A DNA stretch of 47,839 bases from Mariniblastus sp. (GTDB lineage: Bacteria > Planctomycetota > Planctomycetia > Pirellulales > Pirellulaceae), in the NCBI GenBank assembly GCA_028823415.1, contig JAPKBL010000028.1, positions 1-47,839 on the forward strand, in the 5' to 3' direction. The position numbers and the translations under genes are program-made. Positions within the stretch are counted from its first letter, which is position 1. Each line of letters starts with the position of its first letter. The notes below the pieces were generated by a model that saw only the letters and a list, made by a program, of their open reading frames with translations, was not told where the DNA came from and made no database searches. Below, piece by piece: positions 9,188-17,734 of the stretch.

Positions 9188-9988
9188 ATGGATTTTCTTC
9201 AATTAGCTGGAAAAACGATACTCGTGTTTGGGGTCGCCAACAAGAAAAGTGTTGCGTGGCATATCGGGAAAACTCTCGAGGAAGTGGGCGCGACCGTGGT
9301 CTACATCGTCCGCAGCCCAGAGCGCAAGGAAACGGTGTCTAAGCTATTGGGAGACCGGCCGTGCTATATCTGTGACGTCGAGTTCGGTGATCAGATTAAA
9401 CGCTTGAAAATGGAAATCGAAACAGAGTATCCCGTCATTGACGGACTTGTCCATTCCATTGGCTTTGCCGACTATGACGAAACAGGGGTCAAGCCATTTC
9501 ATGAAACCACAAAGGCACAGTTTTTACGGACCATCGATGTTTCTTGTTTTTCTTTTATTGCGCTTGCGAATGAATTCAAAGGGCTGCTTGCCAAGGACGC
9601 GTCTGTAATTACGATTTCGATATCGACAACCAAAATGGCGTCGGAAAATTATGGGTTTATGGCACCGGTCAAGGCGGCGCTTGACAGTTCGCTTGTGTTT
9701 TTGGCCAAAAGTTTTAGTAAATTTTCCGAGGTGCGTTTTAATGCTGTGGCTGCTGGGTTGCTCAAGACATCCGCCTCAGCTGGCATACCAGGCTTTGTGG
9801 ATAGTTATTTGTATGCCGAGAAAATCATTCCGAGAAAACGCGCAGTTTCGACTCAGGAAGTCGCGAACGCCGCCTGCTTCTTGCTAAGTCCCCGATCATC
9901 CGGAGTCAATGCGCAGGCGGTCGTCATCGACGCGGCGATGTCAATTAACTACTTTGACAGTGAAGTTGTTAAGGACGCGATGAAGTAA
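9188..9988 (+). CDS. fabI: Enoyl-ACP reductase, FabI-type SDR
   Basis: This 266-aa NAD(P)H-dependent enoyl-ACP reductase would carry out the last reduction of a fatty-acid elongation cycle. FabI hallmarks are the [10 protein letters not shown] cofactor motif (residues 15-24), the HSIGFAD segment, and the catalytic Tyr-x6-Lys as Y155-GFMAPV-K162. The C-terminus matches FabI up to the INAQ-like substrate loop ([16 protein letters not shown]). TAAGG lies just before the ATG. It follows FabZ by 101 bp in the same direction. It could be the organism's main FabI or a dedicated copy for the CrtI/FabZ pathway; the sequence alone does not decide. Confidence 0.9.
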   Translation: MDFLQLAGKTILVFGVANKKSVAWHIGKTLEEVGATVVYIVRSPERKETVSKLLGDRPCYICDVEFGDQIKRLKMEIETEYPVIDGLVHSIGFADYDETGVKPFHETTKAQFLRTIDVSCFSFIALANEFKGLLAKDASVITISISTTKMASENYGFMAPVKAALDSSLVFLAKSFSKFSEVRFNAVAAGLLKTSASAGIPGFVDSYLYAEKIIPRKRAVSTQEVANAACFLLSPRSSGVNAQAVVIDAAMSINYFDSEVVKDAMK

Positions 9989-10095
9989 AACTGAATTTGA
10001 AATCATTCGATAGGAGTGTGGATTCGCGTATTCTTCCGGTTACAATAGGGGAAGCGTACGTAATCATTTGCACACACTTCGATTCCAAAGCAATC

Positions 10096-10905
10096 ATGGG
10101 TATTCGGTTTACTTGTAAAAACTGTTTAAATCGGCTGAACGTCAAAGTATCACAGGCCGGTTGTAAGCGGCAGTGCCCTCATTGTTCGTCAGAGATAGTC
10201 GTGCCCTCATCTGAGCCCCTACCTGACTTCGCGGCGAGTCCGCTCGGGGACGGTTTGAGTTCATTCAAGAATTCAAAAACCCAAGATGTCGCGATTGGCG
10301 GTGGGGAACAAGAAATGGCATCGAGTCTGGCTACCTGGGAGACGTTACCGAACCGAATCCGTCAGCGAATGAAGCGGCCCAAGAATCAACTCCTCAGGCA
10401 TCGCCCTCCGGAATTAGCTCCCGATGACATCGAGCAATCTGTTGAAACTTTCATGTTGGACAAACCTCAATTGCCGCCAACAATGGGGAAAGTTGACCCG
10501 ATTCTTCAAGCACCGAAGCAGATATGGTATTTGCGCAATAAAGAACTAGGAGAGATCGGTCCCTTGAAGGGCAAACTGATGCAGAGGCGTCTGGATGCCG
10601 GCGACATTAAAATCGGCTCCCTCGTTTGGCGAGGTGATTGGGATGGTTGGATTCCGGCTGAGAAAGTATTCCCCCGTCTCGTTGCCGAGGCAGAGGGCGT
10701 GCGGCTGAAAGTGAAGCGTTCGAGGGCTTTTAAGGAGTTACCGATTGAGTTGCGGAAGCCATCGAAACGGTCGAAAAAGAAATTGACGAAAGGCGAGAAA
10801 ACCCACAGGAAAAACTGGTGTTTTGCCGTCTTCGTCATCCTTGGCTTCGTGGCAATTTTGGTATTAGTGGTTGTCGCGATGAAAGTTGTAATTGATAATC
10901 CATAA
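10096..10905 (+). CDS. Zinc-ribbon / GYF_2 domain membrane protein
   Basis: This roughly 269-aa protein has three visible parts. The N-terminal zinc ribbon reads FTCKNCLNRLNVKV with a second CPHC pair. A GYF_2-like domain starts IWYLRNKELGEIGPLKG and ends WRGDWDGWIPAEKVFP. A basic stretch (KRSKKKLTKGEKTHRKNW) precedes a C-terminal transmembrane helix (FAVFVILGFVAILVLVVVAM). Such zinc-ribbon/GYF/TM proteins are frequent in planctomycetes and presumably bind proline-rich partners at the membrane; no function is established. I chose ATG 10096 because the zinc ribbon begins there. The frame extends upstream to a TTG at 9997, only 8 nt after the FabI stop. Confidence 0.72.
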   Translation: MGIRFTCKNCLNRLNVKVSQAGCKRQCPHCSSEIVVPSSEPLPDFAASPLGDGLSSFKNSKTQDVAIGGGEQEMASSLATWETLPNRIRQRMKRPKNQLLRHRPPELAPDDIEQSVETFMLDKPQLPPTMGKVDPILQAPKQIWYLRNKELGEIGPLKGKLMQRRLDAGDIKIGSLVWRGDWDGWIPAEKVFPRLVAEAEGVRLKVKRSRAFKELPIELRKPSKRSKKKLTKGEKTHRKNWCFAVFVILGFVAILVLVVVAMKVVIDNP

Positions 10906-10981
10906 TTAAGGTTGTCTTGCGTTAAGGGGCAGTTGGAAGCGAGTTTATTTTTCGGTTGAATTTAAATTAAGGTATGTGCTG

Positions 10982-11623
10982 ATGAGATTTAGTGCTCAAA
11001 GAATTACTTGGATGGTTGGATTTGTTTTCACGACACTTGCAATTGAAAATGGAATTTGCCAGGAGTCGGCTCAAGAGAAAAAACCGGTTTTAACCGAATC
11101 CCAAACCGAGAAGGAAGGCACCCAGAAGAAACCAATTACCGTTTTAGTGGCCGAAGATAGCATCAAATTTACTGCAAGTGGGAATTGGAAATCAGTTCCT
11201 CCAAGAAGCCGGATGTTGGACGCTGAGTTGAAGATTCCTAAAGTCGAAGGGGATGAGGTCGATGGTCGATTGACAATTATGGGTGCTGGAGGGTCGATCG
11301 AAGCAAATATAGTTCGCTGGCAAGGACAATTCGTTCAGCCCGATGGTGGTGATACCTCGGAAAAGACCAAGCAAAAAACGATGGAAATTGATGGTCAAAA
11401 AGTCGATTTTGTTGACATTACCGGTACCTTTATGGATGCCGTCGGGGGACCCTTCAGCGGTCGCCCGAAAGTAGAGCGGAAGAACTATCGCATGCTTGCG
11501 GCAATCATTCAGACAGAGGCGAACGGAAACTACTTTGTGAAGCTATACGGGCCGAAATCAACAATTGACAAAAATGAGAAGTACTTCAAGGCGATGTTAG
11601 AAAGCTTGAAGGTTTCGGATTAA
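10982..11623 (+). CDS. Secreted protein of unknown function
   Basis: I do not recognise a named family. The product is 213 aa with a signal peptide (RITWMVGFVFTTLAIENG, cleavage near ICQ-ES). A short charged linker rich in Lys, Glu and Thr follows. The rest is a predicted beta-rich domain that includes ITGTFMDAVGGPFSGRP and a conserved-looking ending, YFKAMLESLKVSD. The statement that similar proteins are common in planctomycetes is from memory and was not checked. I chose ATG 10982 over the GTG at 10976 because TAAGG lies 9 nt upstream. It is followed by a convergent RluA gene. The periplasm or cell surface is the likely location. Confidence 0.7.
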   Translation: MRFSAQRITWMVGFVFTTLAIENGICQESAQEKKPVLTESQTEKEGTQKKPITVLVAEDSIKFTASGNWKSVPPRSRMLDAELKIPKVEGDEVDGRLTIMGAGGSIEANIVRWQGQFVQPDGGDTSEKTKQKTMEIDGQKVDFVDITGTFMDAVGGPFSGRPKVERKNYRMLAAIIQTEANGNYFVKLYGPKSTIDKNEKYFKAMLESLKVSD

Positions 11624-11725
11624 TTTGCTCAGTATCAACGTGCAGGGATTTGATGCGGTTTTTAGCGGCCCAGAAGAAGTTTAGCGGGCAGCGGGTAAAT
11701 GACGCTCCGACATAGAAGAAAATAA

Positions 11726-12760
11726 TTATGATAACGGCCGGAATTCTCGGATCGCTTGGGTTGTTTTTTCAATGTCCTCCGGCATCGGCGCGGATATTGA
11801 CATCTCATGCCCTTTGATTGGATGCGCGAATTTGATATGGCGAGCATGCAGCGCGTGCCTATCGAGGAGTAGGTCCTGATCCTGATTTTTTCGGGTTAGA
11901 TCGTGCCGATGTAATTTTGCTCGTCCGCTATAAAGTCGGTCACAAAGAACCGAGCAACCGATGTGTGCCATGTGCACGCGAATCTGGTGAGTTCTGCCTG
12001 TTTTGGGTTTTACCCGAACGGTGGCGAAACCATGAAATCTTTCGATGACTTCGAAGAATGAACTGGCATTTCGACTCGTTGTATGGCCGATTCGAATTGC
12101 TTTTTTCTCTCTTTGGTAAGGATGCGCGCCGATAGGTTTATTGATGATATCGCGATCATGATTTGGCGCGGGAGAGACGATTGCAAAATACTCTTTTTCA
12201 ACTTGCCGTTTTTCGAATTGGCTAGCCAAGTTTATATGGGCGGCATCGGATTTCGCCACTAGAATTACGCCGCTGGTATCACGATCGAGGCGGTGGACGA
12301 TGCCAGGGCGAGTTGCGCCCCCGACGGAACTGAGCTGTTTGAAGTGGAAGGCAAGCGCGGCGGTGAGCGTACCAGACCAGTGGCCTTTGGCGGGATGAAC
12401 AACCATAAACGGTGGCTTATCTATCGCAACTAGGTGCTCGTCCTCATAGAGAACACTCAGCGGAATATCTTCCGGAATGGTGTTTTCCGGTTCGGGTTGA
12501 GGCGGAAGAAATTTGACCACTTGATGGGTTTTAATGCGCGTTGAAGATTTTGCCTGGCTACCGCCGACGAGTACTTTTTTCGCGGCAATCGCACGTTGTA
12601 ACTTGACGCGACTGAATTTTGGGAAGTGACGAACAAGAAAGGCATCGAGCCGCTCGAGGTGCTCTTCCTCGGTAACCGTAATAGTTTGCCAATCGGTTGG
12701 CTGATCGATTTCTTGCCCGCTGGGCGTGGCGTTAGCTTGATCAGTTTCGTCGTTTATCAT
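11726..12760 (-). CDS. RluA/RluD-family pseudouridine synthase
   Basis: This 344-aa enzyme isomerises specific uridines to pseudouridine, most probably in 23S rRNA. An S4 RNA-binding domain occupies about residues 36-90 (LERLDAFLVRHF, then KKVLVGG). The catalytic domain contains RPGIVHRLDRDTSG with the nucleophile Asp159. The motifs GRTHQIRVHMAHIG and ALHARHIKFAHP complete the RluA pattern. The architecture fits RluD/RluC-type enzymes, but the target site cannot be told. The N-terminal ~30 residues are acidic and poorly conserved. It is convergent with the upstream secreted protein gene and followed upstream by a 411-bp non-coding stretch. Confidence 0.93.
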   Translation of the reverse strand: MINDETDQANATPSGQEIDQPTDWQTITVTEEEHLERLDAFLVRHFPKFSRVKLQRAIAAKKVLVGGSQAKSSTRIKTHQVVKFLPPQPEPENTIPEDIPLSVLYEDEHLVAIDKPPFMVVHPAKGHWSGTLTAALAFHFKQLSSVGGATRPGIVHRLDRDTSGVILVAKSDAAHINLASQFEKRQVEKEYFAIVSPAPNHDRDIINKPIGAHPYQREKKAIRIGHTTSRNASSFFEVIERFHGFATVRVKPKTGRTHQIRVHMAHIGCSVLCDRLYSGRAKLHRHDLTRKNQDQDLLLDRHALHARHIKFAHPIKGHEMSISAPMPEDIEKTTQAIREFRPLS

Positions 12761-13171
12761 TATGTTCCTATGTCAGGGATTCCGCGGCGCATCATACCAA
12801 TTACTGTAATATTTGATGCCCCACACAATAGAAACCGGAATACTTCATTGGAGCTCCTACAAATTAACCTAAATGGAGTTTCCGAATAGCCTAAATCTCA
12901 TGGAACTGGGTCGGCGTTATAAAATAGAGTGGAAATTGGAATTTTGTGTTTGATCTGCCTATCATGAACGCGCTAATATTGAACAATCCCTTTGAGAAGT
13001 CCAACAGGCGATATCGAGTTTATTCGTTTTTTTTGGCTTACGAACCTAGTCGCAAATAATCGTTGACGTTGTGGCGAGAGAGCTTGCCATTGGATATGAA
13101 AATGACATTTGTAGTGGGTAGGTTCGCTGGCCAATGCTAGGTGTTGCTAACAAAATTAATATGGAATTGGT
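12761..13171. other. Non-coding stretch between divergent genes
   Basis: This 411-bp region lies between the minus-strand RluA gene and the plus-strand small gene at 13172. I see no long reading frame, no tRNA-like fold and no clear repeat. It should hold the promoters of both neighbours. A TTGACG lies at 13063-13068, but the nearest -10-like sequence is too far away to call a promoter. Confidence 0.35.
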
Positions 13172-13399
13172 ATGAAATTTATTGAAATGACCGGTGCAAC
13201 ATTAGATGAGATTATTAATGATGGGGAGTTGCACTCTCAGGACTTATCCGCAGCCGGGGTCGTAGCCACGTCAATCGTGAGGATAAATCAGCAGGGAGAC
13301 ATTGAAGTTCGCCGACCTAATAAATGGGGCGTCATTGGCGGGTTGCTGGGTGACTTTGAAGATCGCATCCAAAAGACGACCGGTCTCGACTGGGCTTAA
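13172..13399 (+). CDS. Small acidic protein of unknown function
   Basis: This 75-aa protein opens MKFIEMTGATLDEIIND and contains a glycine-rich turn, WGVIGGLLGDFEDRI. No family is recognised. It has no signal peptide or membrane helix. Its stop codon overlaps the stop of the convergent kinase gene by 4 bp (13396-13399). Such tight convergence is typical of two real genes and argues against a chance frame. It could be a substrate or partner of the kinase; that is speculation from position. Confidence 0.55.
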   Translation: MKFIEMTGATLDEIINDGELHSQDLSAAGVVATSIVRINQQGDIEVRRPNKWGVIGGLLGDFEDRIQKTTGLDWA

Positions 13400-14559
13400 T
13401 CGCCGATCAGGAAACCTGGGCTGACAGCTTCAATTTCTAACAGCTCGTCTATCCAAATTCGAATGTCATTGTCATATTCGGAGGCAAGATCGTCTTTGAC
13501 CAATTGTCGATGGAACGCCGCGGCTCCGATTTCAACGAGGTCTGCCGCTTCGGCAGACTGGAATCGGCTCTCTGGGTCGGGGTCAATCAAGCCTTGGCAA
13601 AAAGACATCAGTAGTTCATTGGTCGAAACTTCGGGTGGTAGGATTTCATGCAACCGCTCTGGCAGTGTTTGTTTGGCATCGATCAACTTGGCAAAATCAT
13701 TGATTCCACCAAAGACCGGTTTGCCGGCGAGAAGTTCAACCGTGACATATCCCAGGCTTGCCAAATCGCTCCGTGGTGTGTTTTCGATTCCTTGCAAGAC
13801 TTCAAGTGCTGCGTAGGATGGCGTACAAGCTCGGCGTTGTGGTGGATCCGCAATGTCAAAGGCTGATCCAATGTCGATAATTTTTGCATGCCCACTTCGC
13901 TTGAGCATAATGTTACCTGGTTTGACATCGCCGTGAACAATTCCATGGCGGTGCATTGCCGCGAGTGCCTCGAGGCAATCGCGAACGATGGCAATCGCCA
14001 CTCCCGCTTTGAATCGAGGCTGTTCTGGGCCGACGGTGACCAGCACGTCGTTGATGTAATCCCAACGTTTTTCACTGAACCGTTCTTTTACCGACCCAAA
14101 CATCTTAGGTGTTAGTAGGCGTCGAAGGTCGAATCCTTCGACCCACTCCATTACCATCATCCGAATTCGGTCGCGGTCGAGAAAATTCTCGACTACCAAG
14201 AGGTTTTCGTGTTGAATTCTAGCGACTTTTGCAGCTACCCGTCCCATGCGTGACATGTCTGAGTCGTAGTGATTTGGAGAAGAATAGCGTTCGGGAGAGA
14301 AAATTTTCAATGCGACCGGAAGAGTAAACCCATCCGACCCGCGTCTTTCCGTCAAATAGACAACACCCTGACCACCAGAACCCAATTTCGTCAGTAACCG
14401 AAGGTGGGTCGTCCAACTGTGTCTTTTCTCTCGAAGGATCTCATCGTAGAGATTGTGTAGCCCTAGACACTGATTGGTTACGAAGTCCCCTTCCTGGGTA
14501 ACAGTAGGAGATAAATCTTCTTCCGAAGTATTGTTCAGATTTTCGCCGTCAAAATCCAA
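13396..14559 (-). CDS. Serine/threonine protein kinase (Hanks type, soluble)
   Basis: This 387-aa kinase carries the glycine loop GSGGQGVVYL (from about residue 60), the ATP-binding Lys85 in VALKIF, and the catalytic loop HGDVKPGNIML (209-219). Asp211 is the base; HGD replaces the usual HRD. DIG (229-231) stands for DFG and CTPSYAALEVLQG for the APE segment. The key catalytic residues are present, so activity is likely. The HGD form means it may not rely on activation-loop phosphorylation as RD kinases do. There is no transmembrane segment and no PASTA or sensor domain, unlike many planctomycete kinases, so it is probably cytoplasmic. The ~50 N-terminal residues and the last ~40 have no recognisable domain. 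Confidence 0.9.
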   Translation of the reverse strand: MDFDGENLNNTSEEDLSPTVTQEGDFVTNQCLGLHNLYDEILREKRHSWTTHLRLLTKLGSGGQGVVYLTERRGSDGFTLPVALKIFSPERYSSPNHYDSDMSRMGRVAAKVARIQHENLLVVENFLDRDRIRMMVMEWVEGFDLRRLLTPKMFGSVKERFSEKRWDYINDVLVTVGPEQPRFKAGVAIAIVRDCLEALAAMHRHGIVHGDVKPGNIMLKRSGHAKIIDIGSAFDIADPPQRRACTPSYAALEVLQGIENTPRSDLASLGYVTVELLAGKPVFGGINDFAKLIDAKQTLPERLHEILPPEVSTNELLMSFCQGLIDPDPESRFQSAEAADLVEIGAAAFHRQLVKDDLASEYDNDIRIWIDELLEIEAVSPGFLIGD

Positions 14560-14691
14560 TGGAGGGTTCCTCGGTAATCAATCGCTGCGATATGTGGGGA
14601 TGAAAGGCTCTAAAGCTTTTATGCATTGTTACAAACCTCTCTTAGTTGGGCTACCTCGAATTCTTTTTCTAAGCTCATTCTTAGAGAAACT

Positions 14692-15699
14692 TTACCACTT
14701 AAAATGAATGCGATGTTCTGGAAGCGGGAAACCTAGAGTTTTGTCAACTTGATTTAGTAATGGCATGCCCTCGAGGAAGCGATTGATGTTTTGACAAAAC
14801 AAGTCGATTGTGACGGGAATTCTTAGCGGAGATTGCGCGCCGACATGGGGAGATATAATTACATTATCCATCCCCCATAATGGCGAGGACTCCGGCAAGG
14901 GTTCCGGTTCGACAACGTCGATGCCAGCTCCCCCGAGGCGTCCGCTGGAGAGTGAATCGACCATGCTTTTGGTTTCGATGACCGACCCTCGGCCAACGTT
15001 AACGACGTAGGCACCGGGTCTGAGCAGGTCGAATTGCTTTTTTCCGATTCTGTTTTCGTTCGTCGCAGAAAGTGGCAGCGTGATGATCAAGATATCGATT
15101 TCAGGAAGCATCTCCTCGAGGCTCTCGGCAGGCAGAATCTTGTCGACGACGCCCTGATCGACCAAATCTTTCACGGATTCGACAAAACAGTCTGTGGCAA
15201 GGATGCGGCTGACCATAGGCCGCAGGATTTGCGCGATCCGTTGGCCATTGCCACCTAATCCGGCAATTCCAACTGTCTTGCCGAACAGATTATCTGTGGG
15301 GCGACGGATAAACTGCTTCGCTTGTTGGGCTTTAAAGAAAACTGGACTGCGGCGGATTAGTCCCGTCAGGAGTGACATCATTTGTTCGCCGACTTGAGGA
15401 GCGAACAATCCCGAACAACCGCTTACTAATATTTTTGACTCGATGACCGGAGGAACCAAGCAGTGGTCCAATCCCGCGGCCGAGGATTGAATCCATTTGA
15501 GTTTTCCGTTGGCGACAACGCGATCCCAGTCAACAGGCACCTTGGCATGTCCGCAAAAAACACTTGCTTTGAAAATCTCTTCGGAAATATTCTCTTGGTT
15601 GGCGACAATGACATCAAAATTGTCAGGGGCGGCGGTACGAATGGAGTTGGCGTCCGATTCGGATAATGGAAAGCAGGTTACGATAGTGTCGGATGGCAT
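14692..15699 (-). CDS. D-2-hydroxyacid dehydrogenase
   Basis: This 335-aa NAD-dependent dehydrogenase interconverts 2-hydroxy and 2-oxo acids. The cofactor motif GIAGLGGNGQRIAQIL sits mid-protein. NVGRGSVIET holds the substrate-binding Arg, VVEPEPLP the Asp/Glu partner, and ISPHVGAQSP the catalytic His. It lies divergently from the sulfatase at 15979 and is followed by the kinase gene on the same strand after 132 bp. The exact substrate (glyoxylate, hydroxypyruvate, phosphoglycerate or other) cannot be assigned. The C-terminal ACT domain of long SerA enzymes is absent. Confidence 0.92.
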   Translation of the reverse strand: MPSDTIVTCFPLSESDANSIRTAAPDNFDVIVANQENISEEIFKASVFCGHAKVPVDWDRVVANGKLKWIQSSAAGLDHCLVPPVIESKILVSGCSGLFAPQVGEQMMSLLTGLIRRSPVFFKAQQAKQFIRRPTDNLFGKTVGIAGLGGNGQRIAQILRPMVSRILATDCFVESVKDLVDQGVVDKILPAESLEEMLPEIDILIITLPLSATNENRIGKKQFDLLRPGAYVVNVGRGSVIETKSMVDSLSSGRLGGAGIDVVEPEPLPESSPLWGMDNVIISPHVGAQSPLRIPVTIDLFCQNINRFLEGMPLLNQVDKTLGFPLPEHRIHFKW

Positions 15700-15978
15700 A
15701 GCGAGGGTTCGTATAAAGTGAATTGCTAATCGGTTCGAAGTGACGGTTCAAACTATGGGCAGGATCCCAAATTTATTTTAATCTTGATTTGGGATGTTGC
15801 CGAGTCCACCTATCATTACATTGGCGATTCTAATAGCAGCTCCTGCGAACTCATTAACGGTCATGGTTAAGCCACAACAATCTCGGGAGTATTTTTAATT
15901 CTTTGAAATCTCCGACAAATATCGCTAGGATGAGAGAATGATGTATTTCGTTTCTAAGATTCTTTGAGTTGCTTGCGA

Positions 15979-17571
15979 ATGTTGCCATATCGAAATCGAC
16001 CTTTTGTTTTCTTCGCCCTTCCTTTTTTAGCTTTCCAGTTCTTGTGTTGCTTGACACTGCAAGCAGGGGAATGCGACCGTGGAGATGATGGGACCGCCAA
16101 ACGGCCTAATATTCTCATTGCAATTTCTGATGACCAGTCGTGGATTCACACTTCAGCGAGTGGATGTTCGACGATTTCAACGCCTAATTTTGATCGTGTC
16201 GCCCGAGAGGGTGTGCGGTTTAACAATGCCATTTGCGCGTCCCCCGGGTGCTCACCCTCTCGGGCTTCGATTTTAACGGGGAGGTATCCGTGGCAACTTG
16301 AGCAAGCCGGTACGCATGCAAGTTCATTTCCAAAAAAATACTTGGTCTATCCTGAAGTCCTTGAAAAGGCTGGCTACTTCGTCGGATATACGGGGAAGGG
16401 ATGGCAACCGGGAAATTTCAAAGCCTCGGGTCGCGATCGTAATCCCGCGGGTGTTGGTTTTAGCAAGTTGAAAGTCCAACAGGTTCCCGCGAGTGGGATT
16501 TCCAAAAACAACTACGCTGGAAATTTCAATGCTTTCTTAGAAGAAAAACCGACGGACCAGCCATTCTGTTTTTGGTACGGAGCAACCGAGCCGCATCGAG
16601 GTTTCGAAAAAGGGAGTGGTGTTGCTTCCGGCAAACGTTTGACCGATGTCAAAATCCCAGGTTTTCTCCCTGACTCCGAGGAAATTCGAAGCGATATTCT
16701 TGATTATTGTCTTGAGATCGAATGGTTCGATCGTCACCTAGGAAAAATGATAAAAACACTTGAGGCTCGAGGTGAGTTGGACAGCACGTTGATCATTGTC
16801 ACCAGCGACAACGGGATGGCATTTCCACGGGCAAAGGCAAACGTCTATGAGTACGGTATACACATGCCTCTCGCAATTCGGTTTCCCTCGGTCATTCCCG
16901 GCGATAGAGTCGTAGACGATGTCGTAAGTCTCACGGACCTCGCACCCACCATCCTTGAAATAGCCAACGTTGAGCATCCCTTGGCGAAGGGGGAGCTTAA
17001 CTCGATGACTGGAGAGAGCCTCGTTCCTATGCTTCGGTCTGATGAATCTGGCAAAACGAGTTTTAGCCGCGGCGCAGCCTATAGTTGTCGTGAGCGTCAT
17101 TCATCTTCCCGCTGGGATAATCTTACCTATCCTCAGCGCTGCATTAGGACTTCGCGTTACCTTTTAATCCGGAATATGAAACCGGAACGGTGGCCCGCGG
17201 GAGCGCCGAGAAAACTACAGTCTGGCAAATTAGGGCCAGAAGATGGCGGTTATCATGACATCGACGCGTGCCCATCACTCAGTTTTATGATTGCAGAAAA
17301 GCTAAACCCCAAAGTGTCGCCGTATTTTTCTCTCGCGGTGGCTCATCGTCCTGCCCTCGAACTTTACGATATTCAACAAGATCCCGCCTGCCTAAACAAC
17401 CTATCGGATGATTCTGAACATCAAAAAGTTAAAGTCGAGCTTGAAAAAAAGCTGAATCAGTATTTGAAGGCGACCGGCGATCCGAGACTTAACGGCGACG
17501 GCGATGTTTGGGAAAAGTACATTCGCTACAGCAGATTGCGATCGTTCCCCCGCCCTGATTGGGCGAAGTAA
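15979..17571 (+). CDS. Secreted sulfatase, heparan N-sulfatase (SGSH)-like
   Basis: This is a type I sulfatase of about 530 aa with a signal peptide (FFALPFLAFQFLCCLTLQAG). The first metal motif is AISDDQSW (48-55), and the modification motif CSPSR is at 91-95, with Cys91 as the formylglycine precursor. RYPWQLEQAGTHAS and GYTGKGWQPGN are characteristic of the sulfamidase/heparan N-sulfatase branch. TSDNGMAFPRAK holds further metal ligands. I chose ATG 15979; the frame opens with a TTG five codons earlier that lacks support. A second sulfatase of a different type follows 163 bp downstream. A role in desulfating exogenous sulfated glycans is the likely reading; the precise linkage is unknown. 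Confidence 0.92.
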   Translation: MLPYRNRPFVFFALPFLAFQFLCCLTLQAGECDRGDDGTAKRPNILIAISDDQSWIHTSASGCSTISTPNFDRVAREGVRFNNAICASPGCSPSRASILTGRYPWQLEQAGTHASSFPKKYLVYPEVLEKAGYFVGYTGKGWQPGNFKASGRDRNPAGVGFSKLKVQQVPASGISKNNYAGNFNAFLEEKPTDQPFCFWYGATEPHRGFEKGSGVASGKRLTDVKIPGFLPDSEEIRSDILDYCLEIEWFDRHLGKMIKTLEARGELDSTLIIVTSDNGMAFPRAKANVYEYGIHMPLAIRFPSVIPGDRVVDDVVSLTDLAPTILEIANVEHPLAKGELNSMTGESLVPMLRSDESGKTSFSRGAAYSCRERHSSSRWDNLTYPQRCIRTSRYLLIRNMKPERWPAGAPRKLQSGKLGPEDGGYHDIDACPSLSFMIAEKLNPKVSPYFSLAVAHRPALELYDIQQDPACLNNLSDDSEHQKVKVELEKKLNQYLKATGDPRLNGDGDVWEKYIRYSRLRSFPRPDWAK

Positions 17572-17734
17572 GACTTGATGATCGATATCAATGATGGCGC
17601 TCTAACGTGTAGTTTTGTAGGTGTGTAATGTTTTTGGGGAATTGATTCACTGGAATGCAGTAGAGTTCGTTTAATGAGTTTCCGAGACGGGTTCCTTGGA
17701 TCTTTAAATGTTTAGAAAGTGAGAGTTAAGCGAC

